Below, one piece after another: positions 19,736-27,502 of a stretch of DNA of 64,000 nt; position 1 is the stretch's first letter; each line of letters begins with the position of its first letter. The stretch lies in contig NZ_CABVLY010000009.1 in NCBI RefSeq assembly GCF_902498995.1, positions 1-64,000 of the forward strand, written 5' to 3'. A model generated the notes under the pieces. That model did no database searches. It was not told the DNA's origin and saw only the letters and a list, made by a program, of their open reading frames with translations. This stretch comes from Burkholderia anthina (GTDB taxonomy: Bacteria; Pseudomonadota; Gammaproteobacteria; Burkholderiales; Burkholderiaceae). The translations under genes and the position numbers were made by a program.

Positions 19736-19811
19736 TGCACTGATAACCCGTTCGCGCGCCGGTGCGCACGTTGCAGCCGGCGCCCGATGTTTCCTGCGAG
19801 AGATTCGCCCG

Positions 19812-20657
19812 ATGTGTCTGATTGCCTTCGACTGGCAGCCTGATGCCGCCGCCGGTCCCGTCTTTACCCTCACCGCCAACCGCGACGAGTTCTTCCGTCG
19901 CACGAGCGCGCCGCTTTCATGGTGGGAGGACGTGCCGGGCGTGCTGGCCGGCCGCGATCTCGAAGCCGGCGGCACGTGGCTCGGCGTATCGCGCGACGGT
20001 CGCTTCGCGGCGCTGACGAACTACCGCGCGCCGTTCGACATTCGCGCGGGCGCGCCGACCCGCGGCAAGCTCGTCTCCGACTTCCTCGGCGGCCCGTCCG
20101 TCGCGCCGCTCGATTATCTCGGCGCACTGGCCGAGCACGCGGCCGTATACAACGGCTTCAACCTGCTCGTCGGCGACTGGAAGCGCCGCGAGCTCGCGTG
20201 GTTCTGCAACCGCGCGGCCGAAGGCGAAACGGGCGTCGCCGCGCCGGTGGCGATCACCGCCGGCGTGCACGCGCTGTCGAATGCGCGGCTCGACACGCCC
20301 TGGCCGAAAGTCGTGCGCAAGCGCGCGGAACTCGGCACGCTGCTGACCGACAACCCGACGCCGTCGCTCGACGAGTTGATCGAGCTGATGCGCGACACGC
20401 ATGTCGCCGACGACGATGCGCTGCCGCACACCGGCATTCCGCTCGAGCGCGAACGTGCGCTGTCGGCCGCGTTCATCGAAACGCCCGAATACGGCACGCG
20501 CGGCACGACCGCGCTGCGCGTGACGATGAAGGAAGGCGTGCGGCTGACGGTCGACATCAAGGAACGCTGCGACGACGACGGCTCGCACCGCACCGTGCGC
20601 CCGGGCACGTTCGAGCGCGCCGTCACGTTCGACATCGACGCGACGAAGCCGCGCTGA
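19812..20657 (+). CDS. NRDE (TANGO2) family protein
   Basis: A 281-residue protein named after its motif: MCLIAFDWQ at the start and LTANRDEFFRRTSAPLSWW (about residues 21-39), then LAGRDLEAGGTWLGVSRDGR and ALTNYR. The N-terminal Cys2 is kept, and the fold is expected to resemble N-terminal nucleophile hydrolases. Human TANGO2 loss causes metabolic crises and family members have been linked to heme handling, but the bacterial role is not settled. ATG at 19812; an upstream frame extension is unrelated. Confidence 0.93.
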   Translation: MCLIAFDWQPDAAAGPVFTLTANRDEFFRRTSAPLSWWEDVPGVLAGRDLEAGGTWLGVSRDGRFAALTNYRAPFDIRAGAPTRGKLVSDFLGGPSVAPLDYLGALAEHAAVYNGFNLLVGDWKRRELAWFCNRAAEGETGVAAPVAITAGVHALSNARLDTPWPKVVRKRAELGTLLTDNPTPSLDELIELMRDTHVADDDALPHTGIPLERERALSAAFIETPEYGTRGTTALRVTMKEGVRLTVDIKERCDDDGSHRTVRPGTFERAVTFDIDATKPR

Positions 20658-20671
20658 ACAGGCGCGCGGCG

Positions 20672-21061
20672 CTACGGCGCGCGCGCCATCTCGACGTGCC
20701 GCACGCCGACTTCGACGAACGGTTCGCCGACGGCCGCGAAGCCGTGCCGCTCGTAAAACGACACCGCGGCATCCAGCGCGTAGAGCCGCACGAGCGGTTC
20801 GCCGCGGTGCCGCGCCGCATCCAGCAGCGCGTGCAGCACGGCTGACCCGGTGCCCTGCCCGCGCGCGTCGGCCAGCACCGCGACGCGGCCGATCGTCATG
20901 TCGACCCGGTAAGCGACGGCATGGAGCGACAGCAGATCCTCGTCATCGAGTTCCCATTCCGGCGGAATCCGCTGTTCGCGCACGAACACCGCATCGCGAA
21001 TACGCGCGGCATCGCCGCCGAGCGACGTCCAGTCGCCCGTTTCCACCCAGCTGTCCGTCAT
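20672..21061 (-). CDS. GNAT family N-acetyltransferase, short
   Basis: A 129-residue acetyltransferase of the ElaA-like GNAT type. It keeps VREQRIPPEWELDDED, the acetyl-CoA loop VLADARGQGTGSAVL, and the C-terminal strand FYERHGFAAVGEPF. Usual members are about 145 residues; here HAVAYRVD runs straight into TIGRVAVL, so the strand-turn-strand that normally carries 'GTGRLL-D' appears to be missing (about 12-18 residues, in frame). It may be an in-frame deletion and could be impaired. It follows the esterase by 39 bases. Confidence 0.8.
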   Translation of the reverse strand: MTDSWVETGDWTSLGGDAARIRDAVFVREQRIPPEWELDDEDLLSLHAVAYRVDMTIGRVAVLADARGQGTGSAVLHALLDAARHRGEPLVRLYALDAAVSFYERHGFAAVGEPFVEVGVRHVEMARAP

Positions 21062-21100
21062 CGCTTCCTCCGCGCGGCGCCCGCGCCGCCGCCAACGCCG

Positions 21101-22060
21101 TCAAACGGCGTCGAATGCGGCCTTGAGCGCCGCCACCGCGTCGGCATGCGCGGCGCGCACTTCGGGCACATAGCCGCCCATCTTGAAGAACTCGTGGATC
21201 ATCCCAGGATAGCAGACCAGCGTGACCGTATTGCCGGCCGCGCGCAGCTTGTCCGCGTAAGCGGCGCCTTCGTCGCTCAGCGGATCGTATTCGGCCGTCG
21301 CGATCCATGCCGGCGCGACGCCCGCGAACGACGGCGCATCGCGCTTGCCGTCGAGCGGCGCGAAGCGCCAGTCGTCGCGATCCGAGCGGTCGCGGACGTA
21401 TTGCCCGAAGAACCACTGGATCGTGTCCTGCGTCAGCAGATGGCCGCTCGCGAGCCGCGCGTGCGATTCGGTGTCCTGGTAGCCCGTCACGCCCGGATAG
21501 ATCAGCATCTGCAGCGCAAGATCGATGCCCGCGTCACGCGCGAGCACTGCGCAGACCGTTGCCAGCGTGCCGCCCGCGCTGTCGCCGCCGACCGCGAGTC
21601 GCGCGGCGTCGATGCCGAATGCGGCGGCCTCGCGATGCAGCCAGCGCACTGCGTCGTCGGCGTCGTTCACCGCGGTCGGAAACTTGTGCTCGGGCGCGAG
21701 CCGGTAGTCGACCGACAGCACCGCGCACTGTGCGTCGCGCGCGAACATCCGGCACAGCGCGTCGTGCGTATCGATGCTGCCGACCGTGAAGCCGCCGCCG
21801 TGGTAGTAGACGAGCGCGGGCAGCGGTTCGGCGAGGCTCGGCTCGACCGGCAGGTACAGCCGCGCGCCGATCGTGCGGCCGTCGCGCGTCGGCACGACGC
21901 ACGCTTCGACCGAATGCATCGGCGCCGGCGCGACGTCGAGGATCGGCGCGCTCTTCTCGTACGCGGCGCGCGCCTGCTGCGGCGTCTGCTGGTGATAGGA
22001 CGGACGTTTCGCGCGCTCGACCATGTCGAGCACCTGGGCGATCTTCGGATTCAGCGGCAT
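21101..22060 (-). CDS. Alpha/beta hydrolase, HSL-type esterase
   Basis: A 319-residue esterase of the hormone-sensitive-lipase family. The oxyanion motif is YYHGGGFTVGS, the nucleophile elbow GGDSAGGTLA, the acid lies in TAEYDPLSDEG and the histidine in GMIHEFFKMGG. It should hydrolyse short acyl esters in the cytosol; the natural substrate is unknown. The start at 22060 (MPLNPKIAQVLDMV) matches the family; the longer reading adds 18 poor residues. Fits a minus-strand run of small metabolic genes from 24024 to 20672. Confidence 0.92.
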   Translation of the reverse strand: MPLNPKIAQVLDMVERAKRPSYHQQTPQQARAAYEKSAPILDVAPAPMHSVEACVVPTRDGRTIGARLYLPVEPSLAEPLPALVYYHGGGFTVGSIDTHDALCRMFARDAQCAVLSVDYRLAPEHKFPTAVNDADDAVRWLHREAAAFGIDAARLAVGGDSAGGTLATVCAVLARDAGIDLALQMLIYPGVTGYQDTESHARLASGHLLTQDTIQWFFGQYVRDRSDRDDWRFAPLDGKRDAPSFAGVAPAWIATAEYDPLSDEGAAYADKLRAAGNTVTLVCYPGMIHEFFKMGGYVPEVRAAHADAVAALKAAFDAV

Positions 22061-22121
22061 GGGCGAGAACGGCGCGCGTGGCGCCGTGAACGGACAAGCG
22101 TCACATGATGCCACGTGCGGG

Positions 22122-23120
22122 TCAGACGAGCTGCACGAGCTGCTTGCCGAAATTATGGCCCTTCAGCAGCCCCAGGAACGCGTCGGGCGCTCGCTCGAGC
22201 CCGTGTGCGATCGTCTCGCGGTAATGCAGCTGGCGCGTCGCGACGAGTTCGCCCAGCTCGGCCAGCGCGGGCGGCCATGCGTCGGGATGTTCGAACACGA
22301 TGAAGCCCTGCATCGTCAGCCGCGAACGCAGGATCAGGCCGGGATTCGCGAGCGGCGCGACGGCGCCGTCGTAACCGGAGATCATCCCGCACACGGCGAT
22401 GCGGCCGAACGCGTTCATCCGCGCCATCGTCGCGTCGAGCACCGCACCGCCGACGTTCTCGAAGCAGCCGTCGACGCCGTCCGGCGTCGCGGCGGCCAGG
22501 TCGTCGGCAAGCCGGCCGGCCTTGTAGTCGACGCACGCGTCGAAGCCGAGCGTGTCGACCACGTACCGGCACTTGTCGGGGCCGCCCGCGATGCCGACCG
22601 CGCGGCATCCGGCGCGCTTCGCGAGCTGGCCGACGACGCTGCCGACCGCACCGCTCGCCGCGCTGACGACGACGGTATCGCCGGCCTTCGGCGCAATGAT
22701 CCGGTTCAGCCCGACCCACGCGGTCACGCCCGGCATGCCGGTCACGCCGAGCCATGCGGACAGCGGCACCCGCGACGTGTCGACCTTGCGCAGTCCGCTG
22801 CCGTTCGACGTGCCGTATTCCTGCCAGCCCAAGGGGCCGACCACGTGCTCGCCAACCGCAAAATCCGGGTGCCGCGATTCGACCACCTCGCCCGCCGTGC
22901 CGCCGATCATCACTTCGTTCAGCGGCTGCGGCACCGCGTACGACTTCGCGTCGCTCATGCGTCCGCGCATGTACGGATCGAGCGACAGGAAATGGTTGCG
23001 TACGCGCAGTTCGCCGTCGGCGAGCGGCGCGAGCGGCGTCTCGACGAGCCGGAAGTTGTCGACGCTCGCGGCACCTTGCGGGCGCGACACGAGCAGGATC
23101 TGGCGGTTGACCGTGTTCAT
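22122..23120 (-). CDS. NADP-dependent oxidoreductase, MDR family (CurA/LTB4DH-like)
   Basis: A 332-residue zinc-free medium-chain reductase. Features: the N-terminal FLSLDPYMRGRMSD, typical of prostaglandin/leukotriene reductase types, and the cofactor fold SGAVGSVVGQLAKRAGCRAVG. It probably reduces activated double bonds of enones with NADPH, but the substrate is not known. Start at 23120 is set by an AAGGAGG site six bases upstream; an ATG 24 bases further up is not needed. About 113 bases follow the thioesterase gene. Confidence 0.92.
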   Translation of the reverse strand: MNTVNRQILLVSRPQGAASVDNFRLVETPLAPLADGELRVRNHFLSLDPYMRGRMSDAKSYAVPQPLNEVMIGGTAGEVVESRHPDFAVGEHVVGPLGWQEYGTSNGSGLRKVDTSRVPLSAWLGVTGMPGVTAWVGLNRIIAPKAGDTVVVSAASGAVGSVVGQLAKRAGCRAVGIAGGPDKCRYVVDTLGFDACVDYKAGRLADDLAAATPDGVDGCFENVGGAVLDATMARMNAFGRIAVCGMISGYDGAVAPLANPGLILRSRLTMQGFIVFEHPDAWPPALAELGELVATRQLHYRETIAHGLERAPDAFLGLLKGHNFGKQLVQLV

Positions 23121-23233
23121 TGCTGCCTCCTTCGTTTCATTCACCCGGCATTGCGGCGGCGGGAGCCCGCGCGCCCATGCCCCAAAACAAAGCGGCCCTG
23201 CCCGTGACCAGGCAGGGCCGCGCGTGGCAGCGC

Positions 23234-23713
23234 TTACACGTCGCTCGGGCCGGGCTGCGCGTCCGGCACCGTGCGCGTGCGTTGCCGCTTGATGTCGCGG
23301 CCGACCGCGAGCCGCCGCATGTACTTGAACGTGCCGAGCGCCTTCGCGACGAAGTTGCCGTCGCTGTCGCGCACTTCGCCTTCGCAGTACGCCATCGTCG
23401 TCGACCGATGCATCACGCGCCCGTATGCGCGCAACTCGCCGCGCCCGGGCTGCATGAAGTTCACCTTCATCTCGACCGTGACGACGCCGACGCCGTCATC
23501 GGTCAGGCTACGTGCGGCCATCGCGAGCGCGATGTCCGACAGCGTCATCGTCACGCCGCCGTGCGCGATGCTCCACGTGTTCATGTGCCGTTCGTCGAGC
23601 GGCAGCACGATCTCGCTCGCACCGTCCTTCGCGGATACCAGCCGCACGCCGAGCAGGTCGACGAACGGGCTTTCGATCGACGGACCGTCCGCCGGGGCTG
23701 CCGCGTCGCTCAT
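23234..23713 (-). CDS. PaaI family hotdog thioesterase
   Basis: A 159-residue hotdog-fold protein. The family core is MNTWSIAHGGVTMTLSDIALAMAARS (about residues 43-68), with the HGG turn and the downstream Asp of acyl-CoA thioesterases, then VTVEMKVNFMQPG and GTFKYMRR. It should cleave a CoA thioester. Its ATG overlaps the stop of the Dabb gene (ATGA, 23710-23713), so translation is coupled. The last 15 residues are basic and variable. Confidence 0.9.
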   Translation of the reverse strand: MSDAAAPADGPSIESPFVDLLGVRLVSAKDGASEIVLPLDERHMNTWSIAHGGVTMTLSDIALAMAARSLTDDGVGVVTVEMKVNFMQPGRGELRAYGRVMHRSTTMAYCEGEVRDSDGNFVAKALGTFKYMRRLAVGRDIKRQRTRTVPDAQPGPSDV

Positions 23714-24024
23714 CGTGCGCTGTCGGACAGGTAGTCGACGCACTGGCGCGATTCGGCCACCGCCACGACGAATTTCTTCACTTCCTGGTGAACGGGGTGC
23801 ACCTGGTACGCATCGAGTGCGGCCTGGTCCGCGAAATCGGACACGAGCACGACGTCGCTGGTCGCATCGAGGCCCGGCGTCGCCACGCCGACGTCGAGCT
23901 GCAGGATCCCGGGCACGAGATCGCGGCAGCCTTCGAGCTTTTCCTTCAGCCGGAGTGCGTTTTGCGCGCGCGTGCCGCCTTCCGCCGATTCCTTCAACTT
24001 CCACATCACTATGTGCCTGATCAT
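23710..24024 (-). CDS. Dabb (stress-responsive A/B barrel) domain protein
   Basis: A 104-residue single-domain protein. The opening MIRHIVMWKLKESAEG and VVLVSDFADQAALDAYQVHP are typical of the Dabb ferredoxin-like barrel, which forms dimers. Some members are polyketide cyclases or degrade aromatic compounds; bacterial single-domain members are mostly uncharacterised. It leads a minus-strand run with the thioesterase (4-base overlap) and the reductase. Confidence 0.9.
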   Translation of the reverse strand: MIRHIVMWKLKESAEGGTRAQNALRLKEKLEGCRDLVPGILQLDVGVATPGLDATSDVVLVSDFADQAALDAYQVHPVHQEVKKFVVAVAESRQCVDYLSDSAR

Positions 24025-24431
24025 GTAGTTCTCACGAGTTCGCGCCAGTTCGACAAATGCCGCGAAGGCATTGCGTGGCGGGGGTTAGCGGACGCTCGGC
24101 GGTTCGCCGCAGTTCATGGCTCACCGTCCACATCCGCACGAAAAACGGGTAGGAAAGCGGGTACGTTCGAGCATCGCCGACCCGATACCCGCCTCTTCAT
24201 CATGCCACTCGCCGACGTCAAGATTCGGCAAGTCGAGGCAGACAGCAAGCCTATCAAAATTACCGGCGCCGATGGGCGAGATCGAAATTCGACCGGGCGG
24301 ACCGAAACTCTGGCGCCATCGGTACGAAATCGTCGGCAAAGAGACATTCATCCCCCGAACTATACCCCCACCCCCTATATGGGAAGGCAATTGGGTTTAT
24401 AGTCCCCCCCACTATATGTGAAGGGACTACC
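24025..24431. other. Intergenic region upstream of dmeR
   Basis: No supported gene. The stretch is less GC-rich than its surroundings, particularly 24200-24431, and small frames in it do not look like proteins. Its right end holds the paired C-tract elements listed separately. The left end should contain the promoter of the minus-strand Dabb operon, which I could not pin down. Confidence 0.6.
24359..24418 (+). promoter_or_regulatory. Two C-tract operator-like sites in front of dmeRF
   Basis: Two related elements lie just upstream of dmeR. Site 1 (24361-24379) is TATA, C5, A, C5, TATA. Site 2 (24398-24416) is TATAGT, C7, ACTATA, a G/C tract framed by an inverted repeat. RcnR/CsoR-family repressors recognise such G/C tracts with flanking inverted A/T repeats, and E. 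coli rcnRA has two of them. Site 2 ends 15 bases before the start codon, overlapping where polymerase would sit or the very start of the transcript. Operator role is inferred from pattern and position. Confidence 0.72.
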
Positions 24432-24704
24432 ATGAGCCACACCATCAAGGAAAAGCAGAAGCTGCTGAACCGTGTCCGCCGGATCAAGGGACAGGTCGAA
24501 GCCATCGAACGCGCGCTGGAGGACGAGCGCGGGTGCAACGAAATCCTCCGCCTGATCACGAGCGGTCGCGGCGCGATGAATGGGCTGCTTGCGGTCGTGC
24601 TCGAAGATCACATCCGCAGCCATCTGGTCGATGCCGAAGATCACCACGACGAAGGCAGCGCGACCGAACAACTGATCGAAGTCGTTCACAGCTACTTCAA
24701 ATAA
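24432..24704 (+). CDS. dmeR: Metal-responsive repressor, RcnR/DmeR type
   Basis: A 90-residue all-helical repressor of the RcnR/CsoR family. It has His3, Cys35, His60 and His64 at exactly the positions of the Ni/Co site in E. coli RcnR (MSHTI... and RGC, DHIRSH). The copper-sensor pattern of CsoR and the formaldehyde-sensor pattern of FrmR do not fit, because of the extra histidines. It should block its own operon until Co or Ni binds. The AAGGGA site is 6 bases before the ATG. dmeF begins 11 bases after its stop. Confidence 0.92.
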   Translation: MSHTIKEKQKLLNRVRRIKGQVEAIERALEDERGCNEILRLITSGRGAMNGLLAVVLEDHIRSHLVDAEDHHDEGSATEQLIEVVHSYFK

Positions 24705-24715
24705 TCGGGGGAGCG

Positions 24716-25993
24716 ATGAACGATTTCAAGAACGATGCCTTCGGCGCAGGGCACGACCACATCTTTCTCGGTGCCGCGCACGAACAGAACGAACGCAGAA
24801 CCTGGACGGTCATCGCGCTGTGCGCGGCGATGATGGTGGCCGAGATCGTCGGCGGATCGATTTTCGGCTCGCTGGCGCTGATCGCCGACGGCCTGCACAT
24901 GTCGACGCACGCGGGCGCGATGTTGATCGCCGCGCTCGCCTATACCTATGCGCGCAAACACGCGAACGACCCGCGCTTTGTGTTCGGCACCGGCAAGCTC
25001 GGCGATCTGGCGGGCTTCACCAGCGCGATCGTGCTCGCGATGATCGCGATGCTGATCGGGTACGAGGCCGTCGCGCGCCTGCTCGCTCCGGTTCCGATCC
25101 ATTTCGGCGAGGCGATTCCGATCGCGGTCGCCGGCCTGCTCGTCAACATCGCGAGCGTCTGGCTGCTGAGCGGCGATCATCACGGCCACAACCACGGTCA
25201 CGGTCATGGGCATCATCACGGCCACGACCATGACGAAGAGGAAACGCACCAGATCTTCGATCGGCAGGGTGTATTCGTCGTGTCGGTGTTCGAAGATGGC
25301 GTGCCGCCGGTTTTCCGCATGGCGCCCGCGACGCGGGAGACGCAGGAGACGCAGGAGACGCAGCCGGTCGATGCCGGCGCCGTATCGGTGACGACGGTCC
25401 GTCCAGACGGTACGCGGCAGACATTCGCGATGCAAGATCGTGGCGGCTATCTGGAATCGACGGAAGCCATCCCCGAGCCGCATGCGTTCAAGGCGATCGT
25501 CCGCCTGAACGGCCGCGAGCACGCGCTGGCGTTCGAGGAACACGACCACGGTGCGGCCGCGCGCGATCACAACATCCGCTCTGCCTACATCCACGTGATC
25601 GCCGATGCGGCCGTTTCCGTGCTGACGATCGTCGGGCTGCTGCTCGCGCGTGCGTTCGGCTGGCTATGGATGGATCCGCTGGCCGGCATCATCGGCGCGC
25701 TGGTCATCGCGAACTGGTCGTACGGCCTGCTGCGCGACACCGGCGCAATCCTGCTCGACATGAATTCGGATCGGCGTCTGACGGACCACGTGCGTGGCGC
25801 GATCGAGGGCAATGGCGACCGCGTCGGCGACCTGCATGTGTGGCGACTCGGGCCGGGGCACATGAGTGCGGTCGTGTCCGTGGTGACGGACAACCCGCAG
25901 CGCGATGCCCGCTTCTATCACCGTATCCTGCAGCAATTCAGAAATTTGTCGCACGTTACCGTCGAGGTTGTGCCTGCGACGCGAAGGCAATGA
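24716..25993 (+). CDS. dmeF: CDF cation exporter, DmeF-like (Co/Ni/Zn)
   Basis: A 425-residue cation diffusion facilitator with six membrane helices. Metal-site residues are D58, H61 and H65 in helix 2 (ADGLHMSTH) and H293/D297 in helix 5 (YIHVIAD). The Asp-to-His swap in helix 2 is typical of DmeF exporters, which favour Co and Ni. Between helices 4 and 5 lies a His-rich loop (155-172) and an extra hydrophilic insert to about 278, which includes ETQ three times from a 9-bp DNA repeat (25337-25363). The C-terminal cytoplasmic domain (about 350-420) is complete. Co-transcribed with dmeR. Confidence 0.93.
   Translation: MNDFKNDAFGAGHDHIFLGAAHEQNERRTWTVIALCAAMMVAEIVGGSIFGSLALIADGLHMSTHAGAMLIAALAYTYARKHANDPRFVFGTGKLGDLAGFTSAIVLAMIAMLIGYEAVARLLAPVPIHFGEAIPIAVAGLLVNIASVWLLSGDHHGHNHGHGHGHHHGHDHDEEETHQIFDRQGVFVVSVFEDGVPPVFRMAPATRETQETQETQPVDAGAVSVTTVRPDGTRQTFAMQDRGGYLESTEAIPEPHAFKAIVRLNGREHALAFEEHDHGAAARDHNIRSAYIHVIADAAVSVLTIVGLLLARAFGWLWMDPLAGIIGALVIANWSYGLLRDTGAILLDMNSDRRLTDHVRGAIEGNGDRVGDLHVWRLGPGHMSAVVSVVTDNPQRDARFYHRILQQFRNLSHVTVEVVPATRRQ
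25337..25363 (+). repeat. Three tandem 9-bp repeats inside dmeF
   Basis: GAGACGCAG is present three times in perfect tandem and codes for Glu-Thr-Gln three times (residues 208-216) in the hydrophilic insert. Changes in copy number would stay in frame, so this is a likely site of length variation between strains. Confidence 0.9.
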
Positions 25994-26329
25994 GGAGGGT
26001 GGACAAATCCGCTGAAGTCGACGCGCGTTCGTTCGGCGGCCGCATCGCTATCGCGTGATCGCTTCAGCGCCAGCCGGACAGCGTTGCCACATCCTGCGGT
26101 CGGCTTCGCGCCGCGGTTCGGCACGCCGCCGGACGACGCACTGCAGCGGATCGTCGCCGACGTCGGGATGCCGAGCGCGAACCAGGCGCCGCGGCCGAAA
26201 TCCACGCGTTCCGCGTATCACGGCACGATGACCTGGTCGTGCGGCAGGCGATATGGGTTGCCGCGCGCGATCGTCAGCTTGCGCACCGGGCCGGCACCGC
26301 CACGCCCAACCGCAATCCATCCGCGTCGC
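25994..26329. other. Gene-poor gap between dmeF and the DUF3592 gene
   Basis: No intact gene that I can support. Several overlapping frames of 60-95 codons exist on the minus strand. One ends VRKLTIARGNPYRLPHDQVI (stop near 26218), and a different frame just before it reads LSDADGLRLGVAV; together they could be the frameshifted tail of a lost gene. I cannot name a family. No terminator with a clear T-run was found behind dmeF. Confidence 0.4.
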
Positions 26330-27427
26330 TCAGCGGGCCTTGCGTTTCTTCCGGCGATAACGCCACGCATCCAGGGCAGCGCAGCCGCCAAAGCCCACGC
26401 CGACCGCGACAAACGGCAATCCGATCGCGCACAGGATGAGGATCGCCCCCCACTGCTCGCCGAAACTGCGCACGACCGCGCGATCGGGATTGCGGGGATC
26501 GTAGAGCACCCGAACGGTGTCCCCGGTATTCAGCGAATTGCTGGACGACGAACCCTGCGCAAAAGTGATGGTCCGGCCGGTGTCCGTCCTGAACGTGACG
26601 ATCGCCGAATACATACTGCCGGCGCCGCGATCACTGCGTTTGCGCTCCGCCATCCCGACGATCTGTCCGGTCGTGTGAACATAATCTCGAACCTGCTTCT
26701 GGTTGTGTACGTAAAGTGCCCCTGCGCCGCCCAGCAGGCCGGTACCCAGCAACAACGGCAATCCGGCGACGAGCGCGAGCCCGGCCATCATGCTCATTGC
26801 TTTGGATTGGGATTTCGCACCAGACGCATGCCCGGCAGTTTGCCCGGGCTCCGTCGACGACGAGCCATCCCGTCCGACCAGCACGCCGATCCCGGCAAAC
26901 ACGGTGCCCAGAATGGTCAGGATCCCGACGCCGAACCACCGCTCGAAAAACCCGGCGAAGATCACGCCGTCGGCCGGGTGAGTCGGGTCGTAATAGAGCC
27001 GGTCCCTGTCGCCCGGATCAGCGCTTGGCGACGTCGTGGCCATCTGCCCCTTCACCTCGACGGCTTCGCCGTTCGCGGTGACGAATCGATAGACGGTCCG
27101 GTAGTGGCCGGCGTCGTAGCCGTCGTGTGAAAATCCGACGACGACGGCCTCGGTTTCCGTCATGCGCGAAGCCGCCGAGATCGAGGCATAGGCCCAGACG
27201 GCAGCACTCAGCAAAAGGGCCACGCCGACCAGCAAGAACCCGTTCACGCGTCGGCGCATCGATGCGCGCGTCGCGCCGAGCGCGGCCATATCGACGGGTT
27301 TGCGCGTTGAAGTCCTGCGTGCCTTGCGTTGCCCGGCGTCGCGCCGTGCGTACCCGGTCGTCGAAACACTGCGTCGCGCATCGGCCTTTGCGATATTGTC
27401 GTCGTCAGGCGTGCTCTTGTCGTTCAT
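26330..27427 (-). CDS. DUF3592 membrane protein with duplicated domain
   Basis: A 365-residue protein with about four membrane segments (near residues 62-82, 163-183, 214-238, 325-350). Two extramembrane segments repeat one theme: the first (about 90-155) ends DRLYYDPTHPADGVIFAGF, the second (about 245-320) ends DTVRVLYDPRNPDRAVVRSF. This is the pattern of DUF3592, present twice. The first 60 residues are basic and probably cytoplasmic. Function unknown. Start at 27427 is the first ATG; a later start at residue 47 or 57 is possible. It stands alone. Confidence 0.8.
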   Translation of the reverse strand: MNDKSTPDDDNIAKADARRSVSTTGYARRDAGQRKARRTSTRKPVDMAALGATRASMRRRVNGFLLVGVALLLSAAVWAYASISAASRMTETEAVVVGFSHDGYDAGHYRTVYRFVTANGEAVEVKGQMATTSPSADPGDRDRLYYDPTHPADGVIFAGFFERWFGVGILTILGTVFAGIGVLVGRDGSSSTEPGQTAGHASGAKSQSKAMSMMAGLALVAGLPLLLGTGLLGGAGALYVHNQKQVRDYVHTTGQIVGMAERKRSDRGAGSMYSAIVTFRTDTGRTITFAQGSSSSNSLNTGDTVRVLYDPRNPDRAVVRSFGEQWGAILILCAIGLPFVAVGVGFGGCAALDAWRYRRKKRKAR

Positions 27428-27502
27428 GCATCATGTCCGGTCTCGTCAGACCGACATGATACGGTCCGGGATGCTCCGCACTGCCGCACGGACTCGCGCG
27501 GT

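Noticed and set aside
24116..24421. A 101-codon plus-strand frame upstream of dmeR
   Set aside because: It runs through the operator region, has no ribosome site and no family resemblance.
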